A DNA stretch of 64,000 nucleotides, taken from assembly GCA_037962975.1 (NCBI GenBank), contig CM075671.1, forward strand, positions 41,192,501 through 41,256,500. Reading direction: 5' to 3'. Shown here one piece after another: positions 35,251 to 47,082 of this stretch. Within the stretch, counting starts at the first letter, position 1. Each line of letters starts with the position of its first letter. The DNA comes from Clitoria ternatea. Its lineage: Eukaryota > Streptophyta > Magnoliopsida > Fabales > Fabaceae. Made by a program: the position numbers and the translations under genes. A model generated the notes under the pieces. That model saw only the letters and a list, made by a program, of their open reading frames with translations. It searched no databases and had not been told where the DNA came from.

Positions 35251-35778
35251 CTATTGATTGGCTTCCTCATTGAAATGGAGGACTCGAGCTGAAGGGGCTG
35301 CCAATTCAACGGGGATGACAGCCTCAACTCTGTATGTCAGCCGATATGGAGATTCATTTGTGGTGGAGTGAGGGGTTGTTCTGTATGCCCATAAAACATG
35401 GCATAACTGGTTTGCCCAATCTCCTTTTGCCTCACCAAGGCGTTTCTTAAGGCCTTTCAAGATTTCTCTGTTGGCAACTTTAGCTTGTCCATTGGTTTGA
35501 GGGTGTTCCACAGAAGAGAAAATCTGCGTAATGCTGAGATTTTCTAGGAGTTCAGTGAACTTGCGATCTGTGAACTGGGTGCCATTGTCAGTGACTATGC
35601 GTCCAGGGACTCCGAAACGTGTAATGATATTTTTATACACGAATCTTCGAGTCCTGGCTGACGTTATGTGCACCACTGCTTCTGCCTCAATCCATTTGGT
35701 GAAGTAATCAACACCAACTATCAAGTATTTGATACCGCCGGGCGCAGTTGGGAATGGACCCAAGATATCCATGCCCCA
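35251..35778 (-). pseudogene. E1 pol, integrase catalytic core (catalytic Glu replaced by Lys)
   Basis: Ty3 integrase core, which joins element cDNA to the host chromosome. It reads MDILGPFPTAPGGIKYLIVG, then VDYFTKWIEAE (first Asp) and IVTDNGTQF (second Asp). Exactly 35 residues after the second Asp, where the DD35E Glu belongs (HPQTNGQAxVAN), the residue is Lys; the codon AAA (35,479-35,481) is one G-to-A change from GAA. Premature TAA and TAG flank the segment. WAYRTTPHSTTNESPYRL is typical of the family. The product would be catalytically dead. Confidence 0.9.
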
Positions 35779-36882
35779 TTAATAGAAAGGCCAAGGCGTT
35801 ATTGATGATGACATTTCCTCTGCGGGAGTGTGATGAAGATTTGCGAATCGTTGACATTGATCGCATTTTTGAACATATGAGGCGGAGTCATGCTTCAGAG
35901 TGGGCCACCAATACCCCGCCCTGAGTATTTTTCTCATTAGACTCCGCGCCCCTGGATGATGTCCACACTGCCCTTCATGGACTTCTTCCAAAACAGCTTG
36001 CACCTCATTTTCATTTATACAAATTAAGTAAGGAATAGAAATTCCTCGGCGGTATAACTGTCCGTCCAGGAGTGTATAATAAGGTGCTTCTTTCTTTAGT
36101 TTCTTTCGCTCAAGATCATCCGTGGGTAATTGTCCATTAACAAGATAACGAACTATTGGTGCTACCCAGGAATTGTCATCAAAGGAGCGGCTTTTAATCA
36201 TATGTACTGAGGAAGGAAAGGAAATACTTGGCTCCGCCAAGGTACTCTGTACAACCGTAGTTGTGCATCCCGCCTTCTTTGTGCTGGCTAACCTGGAGAG
36301 GATATCAGCACGTGTATTTTCTTCGCGGGGTACATGCTTGAAAGTGACTTCACTGAAGCGTTGTTTTAACTCATTGACACAGTCTAGGTATTGTTGCAGC
36401 AGAGGTTCTTTAGCCTGATACTCACCAAGAATTTGTGAGATGACTAATTGAGAATCACTGCATAGGGTAACAGTTTTGGCCCCAATATCTTGTGCTGCCC
36501 TGAGTCCGGCCAAGCAGGCTTCATACTCCGCCTGATTGTTAGACGTAGTGAAGGTAAAGTGCAATGAAATTTCAAGATGTACTCCGTCATCACTTTCTAT
36601 AACAATTCCTGCTCCACATCCTTTGCTATTTGAAGATCCATCAACGTATATTGTCCAATGTGAATGATCTACATCTGGGCTAGAGCCTATTAATTCAACT
36701 ACAAAATCTGCCAGGACCTGTGCTTTGATAGCAGTTCTTGGTTCGTATGATATGTTAAATTCAGAGAGCTCTATGGCCCATTTGATCATCCTTCCAGCCA
36801 GGTCTGGTTTGAACAATATAGTACGAAGTGGCAAGTCTGTGCGAATCAGGATGGGATGGGCATGGAAATATGGTCTTAGGCG
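35779..36882 (-). pseudogene. E1 pol, end of RNase H, second (archaeal-type) RNase H, integrase zinc finger
   Basis: After the TAA at 36,883-36,885 the frame continues RLRPYF and then MPLRTILFKPDLAGRMIKWA, the connection region. A second RNase H follows, with Asp in IYVDGSSNSKG, Glu in NNQAEYEA, Asp in CSDSQLV and Asp in TRADILS, so all four metal-binding residues are present. This extra domain marks the Tat lineage. Near the end is the HHCC zinc finger of integrase: GHHPGARSLMRKIL and YVQKCDQCQRF. It ends PWPFY with TAA (35,779-35,781) where WGMDILG should follow directly. Confidence 0.9.
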
Positions 36883-39564
36883 TTATGAGGCCCAAACAAC
36901 TGCAAGTGCTGCCTTTTCAATCTTCTGATAACGGAACTCTGCGCCATGCAATGTTTTACCAGTGAAGTACACCGGTCGTTGGCCTTCAACTGTTTCCTTG
37001 ACCAGAGCCACTGCCAACGCTTCATCTAAAACAGACAAATAAATAATGAGTTGCTCACCTGGGCTTGGTTTTACCAGGATTGGAGGGCTGGCCAAGACAT
37101 TTTTCAAGCTTTGGAAGGCCGCCTCTTGCTCTGGGCCCCAATTGAATTTCTTGTCCTTCTTCAGCATCTTGTACAAGGGGAGAGAGCGATGAGCCATTTT
37201 TGGCATGAATCGTGCTAGAGCAGCGATTTTGCCATTGAGGGATTGTACCTCTTTCATTGTTTTGGGGCTCTGCAACTCTTGGATTACGCGACACTTATCA
37301 GGATTAGCTTCTATGCCTCTTTGTGTTAACATGAAACCCAAAAATCTGCCCCCAGGCACAACAAATGTACATTTTAATGGATTGAGTCTCATGTTGTATT
37401 GCTGTAGGCGTTGAAAAATGAGGCGTAGGTCTTCAACATGGTCTCCTCCCTCCGGGGTCTTGGCAATAATGTCATCAATATAAACCTCTACCAGCTTTGT
37501 GTGCATACCCTCAAAAACTTTGTTGATCATACGCTGGTAGGTTGCCCCGGCGTTCTTTAGCCCAAATGGCATGACGTTGTAGCAAAAGACCCCTTTGTCA
37601 TTAATGAATGCTGTCTTCTCCTGATCATCCTCACACATTGGAATTTGGTTGTATCTGGAGTAGGCATCCATAAAAGATAGATACTTGTATCCTGAGGAAT
37701 CATCAACCAATCTGTCAATGTTGGGGAGAGGGTATGGATCTTTGGGGCAGCATTTATTCAAATCAACGTAGTCTATGCACATACGCCATTTGCCATTGGC
37801 TTTCTGTACCATAACCACGTTGGACAGCCATAAGGAGTAACGGAGTTCCCTGACGAACCCCGCCTTGAGGAGCTCCTCTGTTTGTTCATAAGCAGCTTTT
37901 TGCTTAGCAGGACCCATACGCCGTTTCTTTTGTGCCACTGGCTTAGTTTCAGGATACACCGCCAGGCGGTGACAACAAAAGTTAGGATCCATGCCAGGCA
38001 TGTCTGCAGCGGTCCAAGCAAAAATTTCTTTGTATTCATGGAGGAGTGCAATCAGTCTTGCTTCCATGTTAGCCTCCAGTTTGTCATTGATGTTTGTGAT
38101 TTGCTCCGGGGTGCTGCCTAAAACAATAGACTTGGAGCCACCATCAGGGGTTGGTTTCAAAGGATTCAATGGGTCTATAGAAGACTCCGCCCTGGGGTCA
38201 AGATCCACCAAATTGACGGATGCCGCCGCACTGCTTCCTTCATTCAATTTTCTTTTCTTAGACATGGTTTCAAGCTTCACCATGTTAAGACTCAAATTGT
38301 AACAATAACGAGCCATCTCCTGGTCCCCCCTTACAGATGAGACTTGATTATCTTTATCAATGAACTTGATTAACAAGTGGGGGGTTGAAACGATGGCTTC
38401 CATGGCATTCAAGGTAGGCCGCCCAATGATGCCATTGTATGAAGATTTAACATCAATGACAAGAATCCTGGATTTCACAGTCCTTGCTCCAGGTTCACCA
38501 TCAAAAGTGATCCTTGTGTCCAAGTAGCCTTTAGTGGGCTGTTTGGCGCCATTAAAGGCTGTAAGGTCCTGTGTATAAGGTTGCAAATCAGCATCAGTTA
38601 GTCCCATGCGTTTAAAACAGTCATAAAAGATAACGTCGCAGGAACTTCCCTGATTAATTAGGATGCGTTTTACATCCATATTAGCGATTACTGCAATAAT
38701 CACTACTACATCATCTCCCTCAGGAATAGTAGGGCCAAAATCATCATCTGTGAAGGTTATAGGCGGAGTCTGGACCCCGTTCCTGAATGGGCGATATTCC
38801 TTACCTTTGCCTTGCACAGACAAGATTATACGATGATGATTTTTCCTGGCGGTGTTTGAGGGTCCGCCTCCAGCGAAGCCCCCAGCAATCATATCTACAA
38901 CCTGCCTTTTACCCCGTGATCTGGGTTCTGGACTTGGTTCTCTTTGGGCGGACTCAAGAATAACGCCCTTTTGTTTTTCTGTTGCCGCCGTACGTTTTGG
39001 CTCCCGAGTGTTATCAGGATCAGGAGAATGATCACGAGATCTTTTCTCAAACTTCTCTGGTTCATCGTGAGATTTACCCTTGAACAAATAATGTTTCAGT
39101 TTGCCTTCACGAATGAGTACCTCAATGGTATTTTTGAGTTGCTTGCACTCCTCCGTGGTATGGCCAACTGACTCATGGAACTCATAATATTTCTTTGGGT
39201 TCCCACCGCGTCTGATTGGAGGTGGACGTTGAATCCCATAAATGTTAAGGGTAGTCCATCCTATTTCACGCAAGATTTGTTCATATGACGTGTTCAGGGG
39301 TGCATAATGAGCAAAATTGAACACACGTCTATCTTGCTGTTTGAAGGGTTGGTTCCCTATTTTGTCTTTCTGGTGGAACTTGTCATTCTTGGATGACCTT
39401 TCTTTGTCTTTGTCATGATGTGGAGTTGCTGTGGGTGGTTTACTGCGAGATGCAGTGGCTTCCATATGTATCTCAATGCCCACATACTTGGACGCCTTCC
39501 TGCAAAATTCCTCCATCGTAGATGGAGGTCCCTTTGCCAACGACAGAGCAAAAGGTGACTTTGG
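36883..39564 (-). pseudogene. E1 gag end, protease, reverse transcriptase and RNase H
   Basis: 885 open residues. Near residue 120 is a nucleocapsid knuckle reading YYEFHESVGHTTEEC, where the first Cys is Tyr. Near residue 296 the protease motif is LINQGSSCDV, with Asn (codon 38,653-38,655) in place of the catalytic Asp. RT spans about residues 560-735: KDPYPLPNIDRLVD, FMDAYSRYNQIPM, PFGLKNAGATYQRM and the intact catalytic VYIDDI near 690. RNase H follows from about residue 800 (VYFTGKTLHGAEFRYQKIEK). The frame is continuous with the segments on both sides, separated by TAG (39,565-39,567) and TAA (36,883-36,885). Confidence 0.95.
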
Positions 39565-40380
39565 CTACATAGCCTCGATGAGGATATGCAACTGTATTGC
39601 TTCCGTCAGATCAGGGACCATGGCTGCCTCCTTATAGAATCTCTTAAGGAAATCCTTCAGAGATTCTTTATCACCTTGCTTGATCTGAGCCAAGGTATGA
39701 GAGGTTCTAGGTGCGTCCCTAGAGATCACGAAGTGGCTGCCAAAAGCTGTGGCCAGATCCTCCCATGAATCAATGGAACCTGAAGGTAAACTCTTGAACC
39801 AACTAAGAGCTTCACCTGTAAGGGTTTTGGGGAACATTCTGCACATGACATCTTCTTCTGTACCTAGGAACATAGCCTCGTAGATGTAAGCATCTAGATG
39901 CTTAGAAGGATCTGTTTCCCCAGTGTATTTTCCTATGGAAACAGGTTGCATGGTCTGCAAATGTCTGGGGACCTGCGCATTCATGAGCCTTTTGGAAAAT
40001 AGGATACTCATCTTGTACCCCAAGGGGGATGCAATTGAGCCTGCTCTCCTTCCCTCTTGGTGTTGAGCATTTGCCAGTGGAAGGCTTCATTGCTCTTCCA
40101 TGTAAGTAGGGATGCGAGAGTAGCTAGGAGTACTTGATTCCTCCTGTGCATGCGCCTCATGATGCGGCTGTTTTGCAGGACCTGCTCTCTCGTGAGTATG
40201 ATTTGCCTTTTCACGACGAAGCTCAGCAATTTCTTCTCTCAGCATCCTGATCATGTCATCTCTCGGATCTGGAGAGTCAACATGCGTTGCCTTTTTGTAA
40301 GCATCGTTGTCAAAGTTGAGACGTCTAGGATTGCGTGGAGGAGAATCCTCAGTCTGCACCTCTGGTCCTGGTCTTTCCAT
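39565..40380 (-). pseudogene. E1 gag, N-terminal and capsid part
   Basis: Starts at an ATG at 40,380 (MERPGPEVQTEDSPP), 74 bases inside the element from the 5' LTR edge. A TGA at 40,087-40,089 interrupts. The frame continues to the capsid region with IGKYTGETDPSKHLDAYI and ALSWFKSLPSGSIDSWEDLA, the typical Ty3/Tat gag core, then DFLKRFYKEAAMVPDLTEA. It ends with TAG (39,565-39,567) and continues in frame into the next segment. Gag packages element RNA. Interrupted by in-frame stops only, with no frameshift. Confidence 0.9.
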
Positions 40381-40435
40381 TAATGATGAATGTAATGGAG
40401 ATTGATCAAAGATTGTGGGAATACCAAATTTACAG

Positions 40436-40453
40436 GTCCCACCGGGCGTGCCA
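40436..40453 (-). other. E1 primer binding site
   Basis: Minus strand TGGCACGCCCGGTGGGAC begins one base inside the 5' LTR edge (40,455). It begins with TGG as expected for pairing with a tRNA CCA end. I cannot name the tRNA with confidence. E2 has TGGCACGCCTAATGGGAG at the same spot. Confidence 0.75.
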
Positions 40454-40454
40454 A

Positions 40455-41375
40455 TGAACTGTCCTTTACAAGGGGTGTAAAGTTATGATTCTGAAACAGC
40501 TCAAAATGTACATGTCATGTCAATCTGATACAAGGATGTGTTATACAGATGCAAATACGGAGTGTCCTTGTGAATTGGGCGGAGTATAATCCACACCGAG
40601 ACGGAGTGTAACTCACACTGTGGCGGTGTAGTAGTCCGCCTGAAGTTGTTTTCTTTGCCTTGACACAATTGGTGGTGGTACCTGCAATTATTCTCCGACG
40701 CTCAAGTCAGTATTTCAGAATACTCTTAGACTTAGAAAGCAAATCTGAGAGAATTATGCAAGTAAGAGAGTGTAAGGTTTTGAATTGGGGGGGGTCCCCA
40801 TATACCTTTTTGCTGAGGTTTATATACCTGTTACTGGTGCTCCATTATTGGTGGGACCCGTTCCTTGTTTTCAGGCATTATGCTGGAAAGGTAGTGGGTC
40901 CCTGCGCCGTTTGCAAGCACTGTTATTGTAGTGGGTGTTTCCATTTACTTGGAAAGCGTGAATGCTTTATTATTTTATTTGTTTTTCCCTTTAATGCGTG
41001 ACAGCGTGATTCCTATTTTCAACCTCTCAAGACAGAGTCAATCTCGTGCCGGGGTTATAAGTATGGGCTCGCTACACAGTATGGGAAATTCAATATTCCG
41101 CCTATGTTGAGCCTATGGCTTGGCGGAGTAATATGCATTAAGGATATTTCATGCATAAGGTATTCGATATTTTCTTCCTTGGCGGAGTTACAAACCTTGG
41201 CGGAGTAAAACACCTTGGCGAAGTAACATGCCTTGGCGGAGTTACTTGCCCTGGTTGTATGTACTCCGTATAGAAACAATTATAATGTATTTGAAGCGTA
41301 CTTCTCTTGTTCGAAATGCTGATCTGGCAAAGTATTAAAGCCATGCTCTTGGGGGCCGGTGTTGGGACCGGATCA
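40455..41375 (-). repeat. E1 right (5') LTR, 921 bp
   Basis: Same length as the left LTR. TG start at 40,455 and GACCGGATCA end. Minus-strand TATATAAACC at the reverse of 40,817-40,826 is the likely promoter for gag-pol RNA. Confidence 0.95.
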
Positions 41376-41380
41376 ATATA

Positions 41381-43387
41381 TATCACTCATTCTAGATTAC
41401 TTTAAACATTCATAATCATCAGGTGCCACTCAGGCTATACATAATATATATATATATATATATATATATCAAAATTCACTTCTGACTACCTCAAGTACTC
41501 ATAATCTCATATAATGCCTCAATCACCATTCACCAACATACAATGGCATAATAGACTCTCACTCAGATTTTAAATGATCTCGTTAGTATCCGAATATGAA
41601 AAATGGATCCGCCTCTAGCTAGGGGTCTTATTTGACACCCCGTGAACCTTACTAGGTCCAACAGGCTTTGCTTGGCTCTCTACCTCAACCACTAGGTTCT
41701 TTTTGACCACTAGGTAGCTCATCTAAATCCTACTTGACCATGAGAGCTAAAACTAAGGGGTGAAATACAGTACAGTCGTCCAAACCACACATCAAACAGA
41801 TTAATTTCAATTCACTTTCTCTAATTTAATTAATCAATTTTCTTAATAAATAGCATAAAGCCATCGTCATAAATCATTTCATAACTAGTCACTCAGGCAA
41901 ATTAAATCACCACCAGCCACTCAGGCTTTCAATATCAAATAAAATAACAGTCACTCAAGCACACATTATCTCTCAGTTCTCTATTTATCATCATTTAATT
42001 TCACATCAACAAGGTCACATAAGTATCATTCATATTCAATGCATATTATTGCAATCACATAGCCACTCAGGCATAATATTATTCAGCTAGATTCAAATCA
42101 ACCATTCGGGTGAAAACACTCAGCAGTATAATTTTAACCATAATATTAATCAATCACTCATATGCAATTCATCCATAAATTCTACTATAATATTACTCCC
42201 ATCATAAAAGTTCTCAGAAACTTATTTCGATATACACACATATATACTCATAGATACATACATTCTCTACTCAATCTCAACAAATGTTAATTATCAATTT
42301 CCTCATTTCTTCATTATACATGATTCTTGTGTAACAATTCATAGTTTTCATTCTTATCCTCACAAAGTCCAAGTTTAGTCACAATACATACTAAAAATCC
42401 AATAGTTATACATTATAATAAAATTAGCCAATTAATGCTAATTATATTCTTTTTTCAAATGCCAACCGACATTGAATAACATTTCTAAATTAATTAATAC
42501 TCCGAACACCCTCTTACCTCAATTCCAAGCTTTCAACTCTAGTTATCTACGTTGGGTATGCCCAATATCTATAATTTAAGAAAATTATGAAGTTGTTAGT
42601 TAGCATTTCGACCTCCGAACTCAAAACCCATTTTATCAAAACCATTCCAAATATACTTTTAAGGCTTCCAAAGCTTACCTCGGTTGATTATGCTCTTGGT
42701 TTCGGTTTCTTCTTTGGCCAATGCCTCATCGATCCTTGGTTCGTAACCTATGGGTACCAAAATGAAAACCTGTCAATGAAAACCAACACCCATCATCCCA
42801 AAGCACTATTTATAACTCAAAATGCAAAAGTGCAAGAAAAATGAAACCCCATCCATTATAGGTGAATTTCAGGTTTGAGAAAGTCGTCGAAACCAGAAAT
42901 TAAAGGTACCGATGTGCTCACCTCTTTTCCACGATCCCAAATATGAATTTAATTTCAAGTTTCGTCACAAAACCAAACTCCAATTAAGCCCACAAATTCA
43001 CAACCATTGTTGGAGGAGAAGAAGCTTCGTGTTTTCGTTTTTATTCAATAGCGCATGCGTGAAAGGGAGAAAAAAGAAAGGAAAATATTTTAAAGCTTAA
43101 GGGTAATTTAGTGATTTCATAATTTATTTTCTATTTTATTTTATTCCTTTGATAAAAATTCACTTTTTATGGTAACTTTATATTTTACCATCACCATTTA
43201 ATCTAAGTTTAAATTTATTAATTAATTACTTAAAATTAATTTATTTAGATTTATTACCTCAAAAACAATTCTTAATTAATTTATAATAATTAAGAAAAAA
43301 TTTCTAATTAATTCACAATAGTTTGATTTATTCCAAATAAATTCTTATATGACTAAACAATTTAAATTTAACATTAAGGATATTACA
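41381..43387 (+). mobile_element. Solo LTR D, right part
   Basis: Continuation of the LTR cut by E1. It matches copy A's second half: GCCACTCAGGC phrases, the CACCCCGTGAACCTTACT block near 41,640, and the AT-rich 3' end closing at GGATATTACA (43,378-43,387). The flanking bases (gtgct left, gtata right) do not give a convincing target duplication, so both ends are set from family termini. Confidence 0.75.
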
Positions 43388-43987
43388 GTATAAACCCGTA
43401 TTCACCCAACTTAGGGAAGAAAGGCTAGGGGACCACCTCAGGGAGGGAGATCTAATCGTCCACCCAATGGGGGAGGTCAAATCATTCAATAAGGACAGTG
43501 TCTAGATAAGGGCAGGTACAACTACTAGAATAGTATAATACTTCAGCGGGTTCTATTATGGACCCAAAGATAGCAGCCCTATTCGGGTCTGACTATAGTG
43601 CTGATTATTACCTTATTGACGATGAAGAACCAATACTTGAGTTCATGCCAACCCTATGAACTTTGCCTCTTAGTATGTCACCGATGCAGATGATACAAAT
43701 ATCGTCGACATCGAAGCCCACATTGAAAAAGAATATAATGACTACTTTTCTATTGTTGCCCCTCAAAAAGCAAATCATATTTCTCACATGTTGGGTTCAA
43801 GGTTTATGTACATGCACGAGATAATCTTCTCGTAGATTGACATCAGGTTCCCTCTTATTATGTTTGAGATGGGTGTCCTCAGATTCTTGGATGTTGCCCT
43901 TAGCCAATTACACCTCAATGGTTAGAGACTTATAAAAGTCCTAGAAGTACCTGAGGAGTACTTTAACTCTGTCCCTATAGTGGCCAT
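43388..43987 (+). pseudogene. E2 antisense gene, exon-1 remnant (5' part)
   Basis: Decayed homologue of the E1 antisense gene. Around 43,740-43,985, with stops and one shift, it reads RFMYMHEIIFS, then RFPLIMFEMGVLRFLDVA and QLHLNG. These align with the E1 protein's TLYMYDILFTQ, RFPLNRFQMGVLRFLD and QLHPNGW in the same order. The reading ends at the target site of solo LTR F (43,983-43,987) and resumes at 47,083. It lies on the + strand, antisense to the E2 LTR orientation. Confidence 0.75.
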
Positions 43988-46900
43988 TGTAACACCCCCT
44001 TATACACACGAGATATATATAAAAAACTTTTAGAAAGATATACATATTTATCACTCTTTATCTTGAGTATACAAGGACGTATATACATCTGATTTCCTTT
44101 GAATATTGAAAGTAAAAAACATTATCTTTCAATATTTGTCCATAATGATAAAATAATTTATAGAAATCATAAGTGATAAATCATTACAGTATTATATCCG
44201 GATGAGAAAGTTTATCAAAGTTTAACCTTTACCTTGTTACAGTTATCTAACTTGATATTGTAATAAGGCAAGGTAAAACTAAACTATACCTCTACTATAA
44301 ATGTGACCAATCATTTCCTAGTCCTTGAATCATCGAGTTTTAAAATCCTACTCTTGTCATATCTCTTCATCTATCTGATTGAGGATGAGACCACTTTATC
44401 CTCTTGTAATTACATACCCTTCCATCTTGAACCGCTAGCTATATATCACATAACATATATTTTGGACACAAAATTCAAACAAGAAGGAGTGAGAAACATA
44501 ATATAATATTTTACAGATAAGACATAAGCATAAGGGTTTTCACAAACTAATAAATCAATATCATTCAAAATTTCATACACAATTAATTATAAATATAGGG
44601 TTCTCACACACATAATAATAATACTTTCATTCACAATCATACTTTCATTCATAATCATCCATACAGAATATTACAATCACATGTATGACATGTAATGCTT
44701 TTAATACTATCTCATTTAGTTTATGCATGTGGGCCCTTAAAGTTTTAATTTGTACTGGGTCAACCAGGAGTTTACACTGTTCTATAATTTCGGATAATAA
44801 CATAAATGCCTTTGTAGCATATTAACAGCTCAACTGGCGTGGAAACACTTAGAGACTAGTCAGACTGAGAAAGTTTTTATTGTGAAAGTACCCGACACTA
44901 GGGAGCGACCCCAGTTCACCTGAAGTACCCTTTCACACCCTCTCATCCCAAGGCTCACAATTAAGCCTCCTCTAATGTATCCTCGGTTTCTATAATTCGT
45001 CCCCAGACAATATCACATCTTATTTCTCTTTAATGATTCATGATGCATGAACTACACGTATATTTAGTTGGTTAAGACTTTTAGAAACTCAATTATTAAA
45101 TACCATAAAGGTTCAAAAAATCATCTCAATAAACTGTACATTCCCATAAGTTCTTCTTTGAACTTATGTTATAGGAAACAAATTTAGTACAGTCTTCAAA
45201 TTTAGATCTCACCAAAATTGAGTTTCCAAGCCTTAAATATCTCAAAACTTTCTTTTAAAAAACTTCACATATTTACATAATCTTTCCAAATTTGAATCTT
45301 AACTAGATTGAGTTTAGAAATCTCGACTATAACAAAATATCCTTTAGTTATTTCATTAGGGAAAACCAATTTAAATTTCTGATTTCTAAAAGAAAATATA
45401 TATATTTTTTAAAATCATTAACTAAGAATACTTAAAACTATAAAAATTTTCTTTAATTCAATAATTAATTATCTTAACCTTTGATTTTCATAAAATAGCT
45501 TCTTTCTAATACTAGATTATATTTTAGAGATTAAAAATAAAGTTAATGAAAATTATTTCTAAGAAGAAATAAAAGACTAAAATAATGATAAAATACTTAG
45601 AATAAAAATTTAAAGAGTAATGGTTATTTAAATTAATAAGATTAATTTTAAGTCTTTATAGTCCATTCCTCGCATAGATCTACGTAGGTCCATATAGTCC
45701 AATCCTCGTATAGGTATATAGTTTAGTCCATACAGGTCATAATAGTCCAAGTCCTTGTATAAGTTCAGTCCAGTTCGCATAGGTTATCCAGGTATTTGCA
45801 TAGGTATTCAGATTAAGTTACACAAGATACTCAATTTAAAATTTATTATAAATTTTTAAGTTAAATAGTTATTATTTTAAAATAATAATATTATTAAATT
45901 TTAAAGGAGTAGGGGACTCCTCTCATTATTCTTATGTCTTTTCATATTATATTCCTATCTCACTCTCCCTTACTTCTTGTATCTTGGTCGTTATGGAAAG
46001 TCTATGTGTGCCTCGTTTCTGAGTTCTAAAATATACCAATTTCACTTTAATATAGTTATAAGATGAAAATTAAGATTTCTATTTAAAACAGAAATGGTAA
46101 ATTCTGAATAGTGAATAGTGAATAGTAAATAGCAATTCTAAAGAAGAATTCTTTCGGTATTTATAGGAAGGAAAATTACTATGCATTCTATTATTTTAAT
46201 ATAAAAATACTATGCATTTTTTGAAAATTCAATCCTGGTTACTGTGCATCTTTTGAAAATTTCATACATGTACAGTGTTTTGCATAGTAAATGTTGGCTG
46301 AATTATTAAGTCAAACAGTAACCTTTCACTCGATATATTTTAAATATTCAAAATCAGTCCTTTTTGAAATTTAGCAATATTATATCAGTCCTCACTAATT
46401 TTATAATAAGTAATATAAAGTTTAAATTTTAAAAATCTAAAATTTTCTGTTAATAAAAATTTATTGGTACGTTTTTGATTTTTTAACGATTGGTAAAAAT
46501 CAAGATTTTACTCAAACCGATAATTTTTAGATAAGTCTACTTGAAATAGATTTTAAAAAATTTTCTTATAATTTAAATTCATTTTCTTGTAAATATTTTT
46601 AATTTTAAGTAACTTTATATGAATTTAAAATTATTTAAAATATTATTTTATTAAAATATTTCAAAAAATTCTAGAAAATCATAAATATTATGTAGATCAA
46701 AAAGTTCTAAAGAACCATAGTCTAATTCCTTCAAAATTTTATTTTAAAATTCTAATAAGAGTTAAATCACAAATATGTAAAAACATAAATATAAAAACAT
46801 AAAATAAAAGTTGTTAATAATAAATATATTTAAAATTATTAATATAATTTCATTAATCAATGAATACTAATTAAGTTATTTTAAAATTCTCATTCAAAAT

Positions 46901-47077
46901 ACATAAATATTTTATTATTATTATTATTATTTTATTTTATTTATAAAACAAATAATTAAATATAAGTACCAAAATTTCATAAAAAATGATAATAATAAAC
47001 TTACTAATAGTAAGTATTTCTCATTAAAGATATATTTTATATCTATTTTCTATTTGTGTTGAAAATGGGATGTTACA
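43988..47077 (+). mobile_element. Solo LTR F, 3,090 bp, inside the E2 antisense gene
   Basis: Starts TGTAACACCCCC and ends GGGATGTTACA, with a perfect 5-bp duplication GCCAT at 43,983-43,987 and 47,078-47,082. No coding capacity and no direct repeat of the start at the end, so a solo LTR rather than a small complete element. It is a different family from copies A-D but has the same kind of palindromic ends. Orientation is not fixed by any coding sequence. Confidence 0.9.
45655..45835. repeat. Short imperfect repeats (AGTCCA.TCCTCGCATAGGT-like)
   Basis: About seven diverged copies of a 20-30 base phrase, TAGTCCA(A/T)(T/G)CCTCGTATAGG-like, in solo LTR F. Far too degenerate to define a unit length. 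Confidence 0.5.
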
Positions 47078-47082
47078 GCCAT

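Larger units (their letters stand above)
28769..41375 (-). mobile_element. E1: complete Tat-lineage Ty3 retrotransposon with an antisense gene (12.6 kb)
   Basis: Two 921-bp LTRs (28,769-29,689 and 40,455-41,375), TG...CA ends and a perfect 5-bp duplication ATATA (28,764-28,768; 41,376-41,380). The minus order is 5' LTR, PBS, gag, protease, RT, RNase H, a second RNase H, integrase, two tandem-repeat arrays, an antisense gene and the 3' LTR preceded by a PPT. The second RNase H domain and the extra antisense ORF between integrase and 3' LTR are recognised traits of the Tat group (Grande, RIRE2, Retand relatives). By eye the LTRs differ at 14 sites (about 1.5%), 13 of them transitions, which implies recent insertion. 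Confidence 0.95.
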
